Positions 23,418 through 33,500 of a stretch of DNA of 64,000 nucleotides are shown one piece after another (the stretch's first letter is position 1; the number at the start of each line of letters is the position of its first letter). Below the pieces are notes generated by a model, which saw only the letters and a program-made list of their open reading frames with translations, made no database searches and was not told where the DNA came from. The stretch spans positions 561,001 to 625,000 of the forward strand of contig NZ_CP071604.1 of the NCBI RefSeq assembly GCF_017357225.1. The letters are read 5' to 3'. This DNA is from Rhizobium binae. Its GTDB lineage: Bacteria > Pseudomonadota > Alphaproteobacteria > Rhizobiales > Rhizobiaceae. A program made the translations under genes and the position numbers.

Positions 23418-25928
23418 GTGGACCAGATCGATTCCGAAGCCCGCGCCCTGCTTCCTGCTGCCTTTACCCGCTGGTTTGCGGAAAAGGGCTGGCGCCCGCG
23501 CGCCCACCAGTTGGAGCTGCTCGCCCGTGCCGAGGCCGGCGAAAGCACGCTGCTGATTGCGCCGACCGGCGCCGGCAAGACGCTCGCCGGCTTTCTGCCG
23601 TCGCTCACCGATCTCAGCCGCCGCGGCAGGATCCCGCTCGGTTCCGCCTTCACCGGCATTCACACCCTCTATGTCTCGCCGCTGAAGGCGCTGGCGATCG
23701 ACATCGAGCGCAACCTGATGAAGCCGGTCGCGGAAATGGGCCTGCCGGTCACCATCGAAAACCGCACCGGCGATACGCCGAACGCCAAGCGCCAGCGCCA
23801 GAAGCTCAATCCGCCGGACATTCTGCTGACGACGCCCGAGCAGGTCGCGCTGCTTCTCGCCAATCGCGAGGCCGAGCGCTTCTTCAAGGACCTGAAATAT
23901 GTGGTGCTCGACGAGCTGCATTCGCTCGTCACCTCCAAGCGTGGCCACATGCTGTCGCTCGGCCTTGCCCGTCTGCGCCGCCTTGCCCCAGGCCTCAAGA
24001 CCATCGGCCTGTCGGCGACCGTCGCCGAGCCGATGGACCTGCAGAAATGGCTGGTCGCCCAGGAGGAGGAGAAAGAGCATCACGCCGGCCTCGTCGTCGT
24101 CGAAGGCGGCGCCAAGCCCGATATTTCGATCCTGTCGACCGAAGAGCGCATTCCCTGGGCCGGCCATTCCGCCAAATATGCCATTCCCGATGTCTACAGG
24201 CAGCTCCTCGATCACCAGACGACCCTGCTCTTCGTCAATACCCGCAGCCAGGCCGAGATGCTCTTCCAGGAACTCTGGACGATCAACGACGACAACCTGC
24301 CGATCGCCCTCCACCACGGCTCGCTCGATGTCGCCCAGCGCCGCAAGGTCGAAGCGGCGATGGCAGAGAACCGGCTGCGCGCCGTCGTCGCCACCTCGAC
24401 GCTCGATCTCGGCATCGACTGGGGCGATGTTGATCTGGTCATCCATGTCGGCGCGCCGAAGGGCGCCTCGCGTCTTGCCCAGCGCATCGGCCGCGCCAAT
24501 CACCGCATGGACGAGCCCTCGAAGGCGATCCTCGTGCCGGCCAACCGTTTCGAGGTCATGGAGTGCCAGGCGGCGCTCGACGCCAATTATATCGGCGCCC
24601 AGGATACGCCCCCCGTCGGCCGCGGCGCGCTCGACGTGCTCGCCCAGCACGTGCTCGGCATGGCCTGCGCCGAACCTTTCGACATGCTGGAACTCTATGA
24701 TGAGATCACCAGCGCCTCGCCCTATGCCGATCTCACCTGGGAGACCTTCGGGAGCGTCGTCGATTTCGTCGCGACCGGCGGTTATGCGCTGAGGACCTAT
24801 GAGCGTTACGCTCGCATCCGCAAGACCAAGGAGGGTCGCTGGCGCGTTTCCAATCCTGCCGTCGCCCAGCAATACCGCCTCAATCTCGGCACCATCGTCG
24901 AAAGCCCGATGCTGAACATCCGCATGGTCAAGCGCGGCGAGGGTGGCCGGATCGGCCGCGGCGGCGCAACGCTGGGCAAGGTCGAGGAATATTTCCTCGA
25001 GCAATTGTCGCCGGGCGATACGTTCGTCTTCTCCGGCAAGGTGCTGCGCTTCGAGGGCATCCGCGAGAACGAATGCCTGGCCTCGCAGGCCTTTTCGCTC
25101 GATCCGAAGATCCCCTCGTATAACGGCGGCAAGTTTCCGCTGTCGACCTATCTCGCCGAACAGGTACGGGCGATGATCGCCGATCCCGACCGCTGGCGCC
25201 AGCTGCCGGATCAGGTGCGCGACTGGCTGTCGCTGCAGACAGACAAGTCGATGCTGCCGAAGCGCGACGAGTTCCTGATCGAAACCTTCCCGCGCGGCAG
25301 CCGTGGTTATCTGGTCGCCTATCCCTTCGAGGGCCGTCTCGCCCATCAGACGCTCGGCATGCTGCTGACACGCCGGCTGGACCGGGCGGGCGCCAAGCCG
25401 CTCGGCTTCGTCGCCACCGATTATTCGCTCGCCATCTGGGGCCTGGAGGATATGGGCCTGATGATCGGCAACGGCCGGCTCAGTCTTTCCGACCTGTTCG
25501 ACGCGGACATGCTGGGCGATGATCTCGAAGCCTGGCTCAACGAATCCTTCCTGCTGAAGCGCACCTTCCGCAATTGCGCCGTGATTGCGGGCTTGATCGA
25601 GCGGCGCCATCCCGGCAAGGAAAAGAGCGGCCGCCAGATCACCGTCTCCGCCGATCTGATCTATGACGTGCTGCGCAGCCACGAGCCGGATCACATCCTC
25701 TTGCAGGCGACGCGGCAGGATGCGGCGATCGGACTTTTGGATATAAGCCGACTTGGCGATATGCTGATGCGAATCAGGGGCCACATCACCCATCGCCCGC
25801 TCGATCATATTTCTCCGCTCGCCGTGCCGGTGATGCTGGAGATCGGACGCGAAGCGGTGCCGGGCGAGGCCCATGACGCACTGCTCGCCGAAGCGGCGGA
25901 CGATCTGATCGCCGAAGCGCTGGCCTGA
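23418..25928 (+). CDS. Ligase-associated DNA damage response DEXH-box helicase (Lhr-like)
   Basis: 836 residues, GTG start. Walker A is APTGAGKT (48-55), Walker B is the DELH in VVLDELHSLVTSKRG (about 165), and the second RecA domain has VATSTLDLGIDWGDVDLVIHVG and QRIGRANHRMD (the arginine finger region). The C-terminal half is the Lhr-type winged-helix and beta-barrel extension. Members of this family are encoded with an ATP-dependent DNA ligase, an exonuclease and the endonuclease PdeM in a DNA damage response cluster. Here only PdeM follows, 25 bp downstream, so the ligase and exonuclease must lie elsewhere or be absent. Confidence 0.92.
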   Translation: MDQIDSEARALLPAAFTRWFAEKGWRPRAHQLELLARAEAGESTLLIAPTGAGKTLAGFLPSLTDLSRRGRIPLGSAFTGIHTLYVSPLKALAIDIERNLMKPVAEMGLPVTIENRTGDTPNAKRQRQKLNPPDILLTTPEQVALLLANREAERFFKDLKYVVLDELHSLVTSKRGHMLSLGLARLRRLAPGLKTIGLSATVAEPMDLQKWLVAQEEEKEHHAGLVVVEGGAKPDISILSTEERIPWAGHSAKYAIPDVYRQLLDHQTTLLFVNTRSQAEMLFQELWTINDDNLPIALHHGSLDVAQRRKVEAAMAENRLRAVVATSTLDLGIDWGDVDLVIHVGAPKGASRLAQRIGRANHRMDEPSKAILVPANRFEVMECQAALDANYIGAQDTPPVGRGALDVLAQHVLGMACAEPFDMLELYDEITSASPYADLTWETFGSVVDFVATGGYALRTYERYARIRKTKEGRWRVSNPAVAQQYRLNLGTIVESPMLNIRMVKRGEGGRIGRGGATLGKVEEYFLEQLSPGDTFVFSGKVLRFEGIRENECLASQAFSLDPKIPSYNGGKFPLSTYLAEQVRAMIADPDRWRQLPDQVRDWLSLQTDKSMLPKRDEFLIETFPRGSRGYLVAYPFEGRLAHQTLGMLLTRRLDRAGAKPLGFVATDYSLAIWGLEDMGLMIGNGRLSLSDLFDADMLGDDLEAWLNESFLLKRTFRNCAVIAGLIERRHPGKEKSGRQITVSADLIYDVLRSHEPDHILLQATRQDAAIGLLDISRLGDMLMRIRGHITHRPLDHISPLAVPVMLEIGREAVPGEAHDALLAEAADDLIAEALA

Positions 25929-25953
25929 GACCTGTTTGGGAATAACGACTGTG

Positions 25954-26679
25954 ATGAACCGCCTGGCGCTCGCGCGCGACCTATCCGGATCGGCCGCGGT
26001 GCCGGGAATCGAGACGTCGGTCTACGGCATTGCCGCCGTCTGCGATCCGCTCGGTGCTCTCTACTTGCCGGATGCCGGTCTGCTCGTCGTCTCCGACCTG
26101 CATCTCGAAAAGGGTGCCGCCTTCGCCCGCCGCGGCATGATGCTGCCGCCCTATGATACGCTGGCGACCCTGACTGTGCTGGCCGCCGTCATGTCGCGGT
26201 ATGATCCGAAGCTCGTCGTCTCGCTCGGCGACAATTTCCACGACCGCATCGGCTCCGCGCATCTGCCGGAAAATTTCCGCGCGCTGATCGTCGGCATGGC
26301 GCGCGGCCGCGAATGGCTCTGGATCAACGGCAACCATGATCCCGACGGCGTCGTCGATCTTCCGGGCGCCTGCGCCGACGAGATGCATTATGCCGGCCTG
26401 ACCTTCCGCCACGAGCCGAAAGGCGGCCTGCAGAGCGGCGAAATCGCCGGCCATCTGCACCCGTCGGCGACCGTGCGCCGCCGCGAGAGATCGATCCGCC
26501 GCCCCTGTTTCGCCACCGACGGCGCCCGCCTGCTCATGCCTGCCTTCGGCGTCATGAGCGGCGGCCTGGACCTCGGCCATCAGGCGATGAAAGGCCTGTT
26601 CGACACATCCTCGCTGGTGGCGCATCTCTTGGGGCGGGATCGGATTTATTCGGTCAGGTACGGGAATCTGCGGGGGTAG
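25954..26679 (+). CDS. pdeM: Ligase-associated DNA damage response endonuclease PdeM
   Basis: A calcineurin-like metallophosphoesterase of about 241 residues. All metal-binding motifs are present: VVSDLHLEKG (about 44), SLGDNFHD (about 88), NGNHDPDG (about 124) and AGHLHPSATV (about 165). It belongs to the PdeM family coupled to the Lhr-like helicase. I start at ATG 25954 (MNRLALARDL); GTG 25951 and TTG 25936 are in frame. The gene lies 25 bp after the helicase gene and is surely co-transcribed. Confidence 0.9.
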   Translation: MNRLALARDLSGSAAVPGIETSVYGIAAVCDPLGALYLPDAGLLVVSDLHLEKGAAFARRGMMLPPYDTLATLTVLAAVMSRYDPKLVVSLGDNFHDRIGSAHLPENFRALIVGMARGREWLWINGNHDPDGVVDLPGACADEMHYAGLTFRHEPKGGLQSGEIAGHLHPSATVRRRERSIRRPCFATDGARLLMPAFGVMSGGLDLGHQAMKGLFDTSSLVAHLLGRDRIYSVRYGNLRG

Positions 26680-26725
26680 CGATTGCTATTCGGATAGGGC
26701 GTCCACGGCACGCCCTTAATTATGA

Positions 26726-27307
26726 TCAGTCACACCCCTGCAACTGCTGCTGATAGGTCCCGGCCATCCGCGCGAACTTCTGCGCGGTCTGCTGCAATTG
26801 CCCGTTCGAGCGCCAGTCGCCGCGCTTGTATCCCGTCGGGCCGGAATAATAGGCGAGATAGAGATTATAGGCATCGTTCAGCGGGATGCCGGTCTCCACG
26901 CTATTTTGATAGTGATACCAGCCGATGAAATCGATCGCGTCGGTGAAGTTCGTCCGCCGTGCCGTCCAGTTCCCGGTCTGCGACTGATAATGATCCCACG
27001 TCCCGTCGAGTGCCTGCGAATAGCCATAGGCGGTCGATGGCCGGGTCCAGGGAATGAAGCCGAACAGCTTGGTGCGCGGCGGCCGCGCATAGGGCTGGAA
27101 GCCGGATTCGGTATACATCGTCGCCATCAGGATCGGCACAGGCACGCCGTATTTCTTTTCCGTCCGCTCGGCCGCTCTCTGCCAGCTGGTAAAGAGTCCC
27201 TCGCGCTGGTCGAAGACGGCGCAGATGTTTCTCGTCTGCTTCGGCGCCGTTGCGCAGCCGGCAAGCAGCGCCAGACCCACGACGGTCAGAACGATACGAG
27301 TACGCAT
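26726..27307 (-). CDS. Transglycosylase SLT-domain lipoprotein
   Basis: 193 residues with a lipoprotein signal (MRTRIVLTVVGLALLAGC, Cys 18). The lysozyme-like domain has the catalytic Glu in MATMYTESGFQPYARPP (about 66-70), then AYGYSQALDGTWDHYQ and AYNLYLAYYSGPTGY, typical of soluble lytic transglycosylase (SLT) folds. It likely cleaves peptidoglycan in the periplasm, anchored to the outer membrane. GAGAGG precedes the ATG. It is a single gene between pdeM (convergent) and the hydrolase on the same strand. Confidence 0.9.
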   Translation of the reverse strand: MRTRIVLTVVGLALLAGCATAPKQTRNICAVFDQREGLFTSWQRAAERTEKKYGVPVPILMATMYTESGFQPYARPPRTKLFGFIPWTRPSTAYGYSQALDGTWDHYQSQTGNWTARRTNFTDAIDFIGWYHYQNSVETGIPLNDAYNLYLAYYSGPTGYKRGDWRSNGQLQQTAQKFARMAGTYQQQLQGCD

Positions 27308-27363
27308 AACAAAACCTCTCGTTTCAGAGAGATTACTAACTCGTAAACGTTAAGAAGCGGTTT

Positions 27364-28314
27364 TTAGTCGAATGCCATCTTTCCCCGCGGCTGCTTGTGC
27401 GGCCACGGATGGACGCCGTCGCGCAGCCACAAGAGGCTGTCGCGCCAGAAGCCCTCGGTATGACGGGCATGGAACAGGTTGAAATGACCGATCGCATCAA
27501 AGCCGAAATCGACCGGCTGCAACAGCGCCTGGCTCACGTCGGCATTGCGGTAATAAGCGAGGGTGCGGCGAATGGCGGGCTCCGTGCCGAGTTCATCGTC
27601 CGACATGGCGACAGCAAGAATAGGGGCCGTCACCGCCGAGAAACGCTCGAGCACCTCGTCCCGTTCTGCGGGCGGATGGCTCATCTCCATGCGCGCGCGC
27701 CGAAAGCTCCATTCATTGGCGACGCCCGCTGGCAGATCCTCGAGCCAGCCGAGCCGCTTGCCGGGAAAATAACCGAAGAGCGCCGTCAGCACCGGCATGG
27801 CGACGTGCCATTTCAGGAACAGCTGCATCCGGCGCTCCGGCGCATAGTCTCGCCAATAGGCATATTGTGCGCCCATCGTCAGCATGCGATCGACGCGCCT
27901 GGCATGTTTCGACAGGCCCGGCAGAAAGCCGCCAATGCTGTGGCCGACGACGTAGAGCGGCAGGTCCGCCCGCGCATCCATCAAGCGCAGCGCCGCGTCG
28001 AAATCCTTTTCACCCCATTCGCGCCAGTGGTAGCCGCAGCCGCTGAGCCGGGCCGGTCGCGACAGTCCGATGCCGCGGTAATCATAGGTGAGGACGTCGA
28101 AGCCGTGAGCGGCAAGAAAGCGCGCGTAATAGTGATAATAACGCGCGAGCACGCCGGTCGCCGGATTGATGATGACGGAAGCCCTGGCTTTGCCGGCAGC
28201 CCAGACATGCCCGCCGAGCACGACGCCGTCGCTGCAGCGGATCTCGACCGGCGCACCCTCGGCCGGCCGGCCGTTTCGCGCTTCCGCAAGCGGCAAGTCT
28301 ATCCCCTCTGCCAT
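27364..28314 (-). CDS. Alpha/beta fold hydrolase
   Basis: 316 residues starting MAEGIDLPLAEARNG. The nucleophile elbow is in YVVGHSIGGFLPGL (Ser about 126), the oxyanion region in VIINPATGVLARYYHYYARFL, and the catalytic His probably lies in AIGHFNLFHARHTEGFW near the C-terminus. DYRGIGLSRPARL matches esterase/lipase-like proteins. The substrate is unknown. GGAGTGGGAGC precedes the chosen ATG; an extension to 28368 is open but has no start signal. It shares a strand with the transglycosylase and TIGR02186 genes, but the gaps suggest separate transcription. Confidence 0.87.
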   Translation of the reverse strand: MAEGIDLPLAEARNGRPAEGAPVEIRCSDGVVLGGHVWAAGKARASVIINPATGVLARYYHYYARFLAAHGFDVLTYDYRGIGLSRPARLSGCGYHWREWGEKDFDAALRLMDARADLPLYVVGHSIGGFLPGLSKHARRVDRMLTMGAQYAYWRDYAPERRMQLFLKWHVAMPVLTALFGYFPGKRLGWLEDLPAGVANEWSFRRARMEMSHPPAERDEVLERFSAVTAPILAVAMSDDELGTEPAIRRTLAYYRNADVSQALLQPVDFGFDAIGHFNLFHARHTEGFWRDSLLWLRDGVHPWPHKQPRGKMAFD

Positions 28315-28463
28315 GCTCCCACTCCGTCCGTTGCGGGGCGATGATAGAGGCGCCGCTTTGTCAGGCAAAGGCGAAAGCCGCCGCTTCCCTCAACACATAG
28401 TCTAATCCCTCAAGCCTTGACGGGCTGGTAGCGCAGGATCACCGCGCGGTGCCGCGCGGCGGC

Positions 28464-29264
28464 TCAGTCCTTGCGGAAGATCAGGCTGGCGCCCCAGCCG
28501 GTGACGACGGCTAGCGCCACGGCCGCAAAGCCGTAGAGGATCGGCCGGTCATGGGCCGCATCGGTGATCGTCTGCTCAATGCCCGTCTTGATGACGCGCA
28601 GCGGCAGCGATTTCTCGGTTATGAGATTGCCGCTCTTGAAGAGATAGGCGCGCACAGTGTGCACGCCGTTCGGAATATTTGCCGGCAGGCGCAGGCTCGC
28701 CTTGAACAGGTTCGATGCGACGAACCGCACGCCGCTCGGGTTGCGGTCGTAAAGCGCGCCTCCCTGCTGCAGCCGCAGGAAAGCCTGGCGGAATTCGCCG
28801 AGATTGCTGCCGTCACCGACGAAGCCGACCGGCGTCAGCGGAATGTGATCGATGCCGATTCCCTGATCGGTCAGCTCGAGCGGTGTCGTCAGATCGTCGA
28901 TCATTCGCGAGCTCGACATCGAATAGGAGTGCGGCACCGCCTCGAAGGTCATCGAACGCGTATTCACCCAGATGCCGAAGACGCGTTCCTTCTTGCGCAC
29001 CGTCGCATCCTGGCGCGGACCTTCCAGCACGACGACCACGTCATATTGGCCGATGGCGAGCAGCAGCTGGTCGGTGTTCGACAGCGCCCCGAAGATCGTC
29101 AGATCGGCGCCGTGGAAATCGGAGGTGATGGCGATTTCGCTGGTCGAGGTGCCGATCTCAAGCCCTTCGCGCACCGCTTCCGTCGATTGCCCAGGCAGCC
29201 ATTGTGCGCCGGCGGCTGCCGGCAGCAGGCAAAGAAGCGCGAGGACGGCGGCAAGCAGGCGCAT
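28464..29264 (-). CDS. TIGR02186 family periplasmic/membrane protein
   Basis: 266 residues. A signal peptide (MRLLAAVLALLCLLPAAAGA) is followed by a beta-rich periplasmic region, beginning with STSEIAITSDFHGADLTIFG and DVVVVLEGPRQDATVRKKERVFGIWVN, and a single C-terminal membrane anchor (ILYGFAAVALAVVTGWGASLIF) ending RKD. This matches the TIGR02186 family of alphaproteobacteria, of unknown function. Its ATG overlaps the stop codon of the preceding TauE/SafE gene (TGATG), so the two are coupled. Confidence 0.9.
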   Translation of the reverse strand: MRLLAAVLALLCLLPAAAGAQWLPGQSTEAVREGLEIGTSTSEIAITSDFHGADLTIFGALSNTDQLLLAIGQYDVVVVLEGPRQDATVRKKERVFGIWVNTRSMTFEAVPHSYSMSSSRMIDDLTTPLELTDQGIGIDHIPLTPVGFVGDGSNLGEFRQAFLRLQQGGALYDRNPSGVRFVASNLFKASLRLPANIPNGVHTVRAYLFKSGNLITEKSLPLRVIKTGIEQTITDAAHDRPILYGFAAVALAVVTGWGASLIFRKD

Positions 29265-30187
29265 CAGTTGCCCGTCCCCATCACCACCGAATAAATATCC
29301 GCCGGCGTCACCACCAGTGCGATCGCAAGACGCAGACCGACGGCCAGCACCAGCAGGCCGAGCAGGGCGCGCAGCTGTTCGCCGCGCAGCTTCTGACCGA
29401 CGCGAACGCCGTATTGGGCGCCGATGACCCCCGCCACCATCAGGATGAAGGCCAGCACGATGTCGACGGAGAAGTTCGTCGCCGCCTGCACGATCGTCGT
29501 ATAGGCGGTGACGAAGATGATCTGGTAGAGCGAGGTGCCGACGACGACATTGGTCGGGATGCGCAGCAGGTAGATCATCGCCGGCACCATGATGAAGCCG
29601 CCGCCGACACCCATGACCGAGGTGAGGATGCCGATTGCAAAGCCGAGTGCGACGATCGGAATGACGCTCAGAAAGATCTTCGATTTCTTGAAGCGCACCT
29701 TGAGCGGCAGCTTGTGCACCCAGTGCTGGTGGCCGGGCTTGCGTGGCGCCGTCGGCTCGTTGCGGGCGGCGCGGCGCATGGCGTTGATGCTTTCGAGCAG
29801 CATCAGCCCGCCGACGGTGCCGAGGAAGATCACGTAAAGCAGCGAGATGAACAGATCGAGCTGGCCGAGGGCGCGCAGCAGCGAGAAGATCCAGATGCCG
29901 ACGGTGGCGCCCGACAGGCCGCCGACCAGAAGCACCGTGCCAAGCTTGAGGTCGAGCGTGCCGCGGCGGAAATGGGTGATCGCGCCCGATATCGACGACG
30001 CCACCACCTGGTTGGCCCCGGTCGCGACAGCGACGACCGGGGGAATATTGTAGAAGATCAGCAGCGGCGTGATGAGAAAACCGCCGCCGACGCCGAACAT
30101 TCCTGACAGGAATCCGACGGCCGCCCCCATGCCGAGAATGATGAAAATGTTCACCGACAATTCTGCGATGGGCAGATAGATTGTCAC
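29264..30187 (-). CDS. TauE/SafE family sulfite exporter-like membrane protein
   Basis: 307 residues with seven to eight membrane segments, starting with a GTG codon. GMGAAVGFLSGMFGVGGGFL (about 19-38) and the repeat ILTSVMGVGGGFIMVPAM are the two glycine-rich halves of the TSUP fold; GANQVVASSISGA matches a conserved internal block. Family members export sulfite, sulfoacetate or other organosulfur anions. It is immediately upstream of, and coupled to, the TIGR02186 gene, so the two products probably form a unit. The substrate is not determinable here. Confidence 0.92.
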   Translation of the reverse strand: MTIYLPIAELSVNIFIILGMGAAVGFLSGMFGVGGGFLITPLLIFYNIPPVVAVATGANQVVASSISGAITHFRRGTLDLKLGTVLLVGGLSGATVGIWIFSLLRALGQLDLFISLLYVIFLGTVGGLMLLESINAMRRAARNEPTAPRKPGHQHWVHKLPLKVRFKKSKIFLSVIPIVALGFAIGILTSVMGVGGGFIMVPAMIYLLRIPTNVVVGTSLYQIIFVTAYTTIVQAATNFSVDIVLAFILMVAGVIGAQYGVRVGQKLRGEQLRALLGLLVLAVGLRLAIALVVTPADIYSVVMGTGN

Positions 30188-30514
30188 AACCGACCCCGAA
30201 TGATGACCGTCCCTGCCGGGCGGTTTCCGTCACGTCCCCGTTCGAATGCGCACCTTACTGCCAAATCGTTGCCAGAGGCTTTCGATCAGCCCCAGGAGCG
30301 ACGGAGATCGCGCGTGGACGATTCGACGGATGCGCCAGGCGATCTGTCCCGCATAATCCGGCTTTTTTCAGATCGCGTGACAGGCGGCGGAAAAAATGGC
30401 GAATGTCTTGGTGCCGCAGGTCTTCTGTAGCGCGATTCCGGCAAAGCAGCCGTGCGGTTTGCGCCCGGCTTGGCGCAAACAAGATCGTCATGTCGGCAGC
30501 CAGCGGCAACCGTT
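30188..30514. other. Intergenic region with a perfect 9-bp inverted repeat
   Basis: 327 bp between the podJ-like stop and the TauE/SafE start. GTTTGCGCC (30457-30465) and GGCGCAAAC (30472-30480) form a perfect 9-bp inverted repeat with a CGGCTT loop, about 35 bp downstream of the podJ-like stop codon; it could act as a factor-assisted terminator but has no T tract. No gene was found. Confidence 0.45.
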
Positions 30515-33500
30515 CTAGATCGCCTTGGCCACCTGCTTGTTGCGCTCGAGCAGCGCCTTGACCGTCGCGTCGGTCACCTTGCCGTCCGGCTCCTGGCCGA
30601 TCGATTTTTGGAAGTTCTTGATCGCAGCGACGGTTTTTGCGCCCATTTCGCCATCCGGCACGCCGGCGTCGAAGCCGTTATTGTTGAGGATGGCCTGGAT
30701 GTTGCGGATCGCCTTCTTCATGTCGACGGAGGCCGTCTTGGCGCCCGTGCCCGCCCATTCGTCGGGGATGTCGATGCCGTTGGCGCGGTGATCGAGCGGC
30801 TCCGGCTTCCAGAGATCGGCCTTGGCGCGGGCCCTCTGGAGCTGATCGGGCTTCATTGCGTTGGCCACTTCGTCGCGCTTCTGCGCTGCGTCCTTGTCGC
30901 CGGCCTTGGCGGCGATCGCAAACCACTTGTAGGATTCTTCGATGTCGGCCGGAACGCCGTTGCCCCTCGCGCAGAGGATCGCCAGGTTGAACTGGCTGTC
31001 GGTGATGCCGAGATTGGCGGCCTTGGTGAACCAGGAGGCCGCCGTCGCATAATCCTGCTGGCCGAGCGCACCGGAGGCGTAGAGCACGGCGAGATTATGC
31101 ATGGCGCTGGCATTGCCCTGGTTTGCCGCCTGTTCGTAGAAGGTCTTTGCCTTGGCGATGTCGCGTTCGACGCCGTTGCCCTTCTCATACATGCTGCCGA
31201 GCCGGTACTGCGCCGGCGCAAAACCCTTGTCGGCCGAAAGCTGATACCAGTTGGCCGCCTGCTTCTGATCGACCGTCACGCCGTTGCGGCCATCCGAATA
31301 GCGCGCGCCGATCTCGAACAGCGCCAGCGCATCGCCGCCCTGCGCCGCATCGGCAAGCGATTTCGGCTGCACGGTGTCGGGAATGGTGATGGCGGCCTGC
31401 AGTGCTGCGGCCGGCGTATTCGGCACGAAGCCCGAGGTTTCCTGCGGTGCGCCGGAAGCGGCGGGCGCAAAACCTGCCGCTCCTTCGCCGTCGAGCGGGG
31501 CAGCGTCGGTCAGATGATCGCCGCTGGCGGGTGGGGTTATTTCCGGCTGCGCCTGTTCGGCGGCTGGGGGAGCCGTCTCGGCTGCGGGAGCTTTCACCGC
31601 CGCGGCGCCGGCGTCGGGCTGGGCGGACGTCGCGTCCGGCAAGTCCGGCTGCGGGTTTTCCGTTGCTCCCGTCAGCGCCGAGACCTCCGCCGGCGGCTGC
31701 GGCGCGGATTCGCCGCTCGTCAGCGTTCGGGCCAGCGGAAAGGCCATGATGGCGAGCAGTACGGCGCCGACCGCGAGCAGGATCGGCCGGCGATAGCGCG
31801 AGAAGGCGCTGACCTTGCCGGTTTTGCCCGTCTGGTCGGTCCTGCCGGCCTTGGCAGTCGCGCCCTTCTTCTCGCTCTTGCCAGCCTGCTTCGGATTGGC
31901 GTCCACTTCCATGGCGGCCGCCTGCGCCGCCCGGCGCGCAGCGGCGATGTAATCGGCGCGATCGGTCTCGACGGGAGGTTTGCCGCGTGCGGCACTTTGG
32001 CTGGCGCGCACCCGTTCGAGGATCTTCTTGACGTCAGGCGCGCCCGAACCCGGCTCGAGCAGTTCGTTCGCCGCATCCGTCGGCACCACGTCGGCAGGAT
32101 CGATCGACGGCGCCGGGTCGATCACCGCGCGTTCGGCGGCCTTTGTCTCGGCCTTCTTGCCGGGGCGCAACCGCTTGCCGAGGCTGGCCAGCAGACTGGA
32201 TTTTGTCGGCGCCGGCGTCGTGGCCTCCGGCGTTCTGGTCGCCGCTTCGATGGCGATCGCGCTGGTTGCGCTCATGACTGTGGCCTGCGCCGGGGCGGCA
32301 GGTTCGGCTGGGATCTCTGCCGGGCGGATGACCGGCGAGGCCGTCGCTGCCGGGGGAGCTTCCGGCGTCCGGGCGGCCTCGGCCACCATCAGCGCGTAAG
32401 GGTCGACGTCGAAATCGACGTCGGCGATCGGCATCTGGGCGACCGGCCGTCCGCGCTCTTCCATGCCGTCGAGACGGTCGGCGATATGCACCAGCGTCTC
32501 GTGCAGCGCCTTGAAAGTCTTGTGCGTGCGCTCCTCGCTGTCGCGACTGATATCCTCGAGATGGCGCAGGTCCTCGGCCAGCGCCGTCAGCGCCGACATG
32601 TCGGCGGCCGGCACGGCCCCCTGCAGGGCGCCATTGCGCGAATAGGCCTCGACGACGGCTTCCGCCGCCTGACGCGCCGCTTCGATGATGTATTCGTCGC
32701 TCGTCGCCATGTAATCTTCGATCGCGCCCATGCGGCGGTCGAGCTCGGCGGGGATCGCAGCGCTATCGCGCGGCTCGCTCATCAGCGCCGAAAGATTGGC
32801 GATCTGATCCTCGAGGTTCTTCAGCGCCAGCGGATCGGTCGGCGGTGCTGCTGTGCTCTCTTCCAGCCGGGCGGCGATGTCGCTCAGCCGTCCTTCGAGG
32901 CGCCGGAAGGCGCCGTCGTCGATCGCGGCGGCCGGCGCCGACTGCGGATGGGCCATCTCGTCGATGCGCCGGGCGAGATAATCGAGCCGCTGCGCCAGCA
33001 CCTCGTTAACGGCGCCGTTCTCCAGCGCGTCGATCTTGCGGGAGATGTCGGAAAGCGGTCCGCTGAGATCGGGCTGCGCCGCCGTCTGCTGCGTGCGCTC
33101 CAAAAGATAGGAAAGATGTTCCAGCCGCTCGTCGAGCCGCGACGTCGCTTCCGCCCTGGTCAGTTCCTCGACACGCTCCGTCAGCGCTTCCAGCCGCATC
33201 GCCAGCTCATCGGCCGGCGTCGCCCGGCTGGCGGCATCATGGCTCATCACGTCGATCTGGTCGGCGAGCGCCGAAAGCCGGCTTTCCAGCCGCTGCATCA
33301 GCGTCGGATCGTTATTGGCGGCCGCACGTCCGCTGGCCGCGATCGCCCGGCTGATCTCGTCGAGCCGCATGTCCATGGCGGCGAATTGTTCCGCCATGAT
33401 CCGGTCATGCGGCTGGATCATATTGCCGAACTGTTCCATCGCCGTTGCGATGGCGATGAGCTTGTCTTCCAGCGCGCGAACCGCCGGACTTTCGCCCATG

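Noticed and set aside
22791..25874. 1027-residue open frame opposite the YitT copy 2 and helicase genes
   Set aside because: It is the reverse-frame shadow of two well-supported genes in GC-rich DNA and shows a composition (His, Asp, Gly, Arg rich) typical of such shadows.
28464..30233. 589-residue frame spanning the TIGR02186 gene and the reverse of TauE/SafE
   Set aside because: Only the last 266 codons are a real gene; the upstream part is out of frame with the exporter gene and lacks family features.
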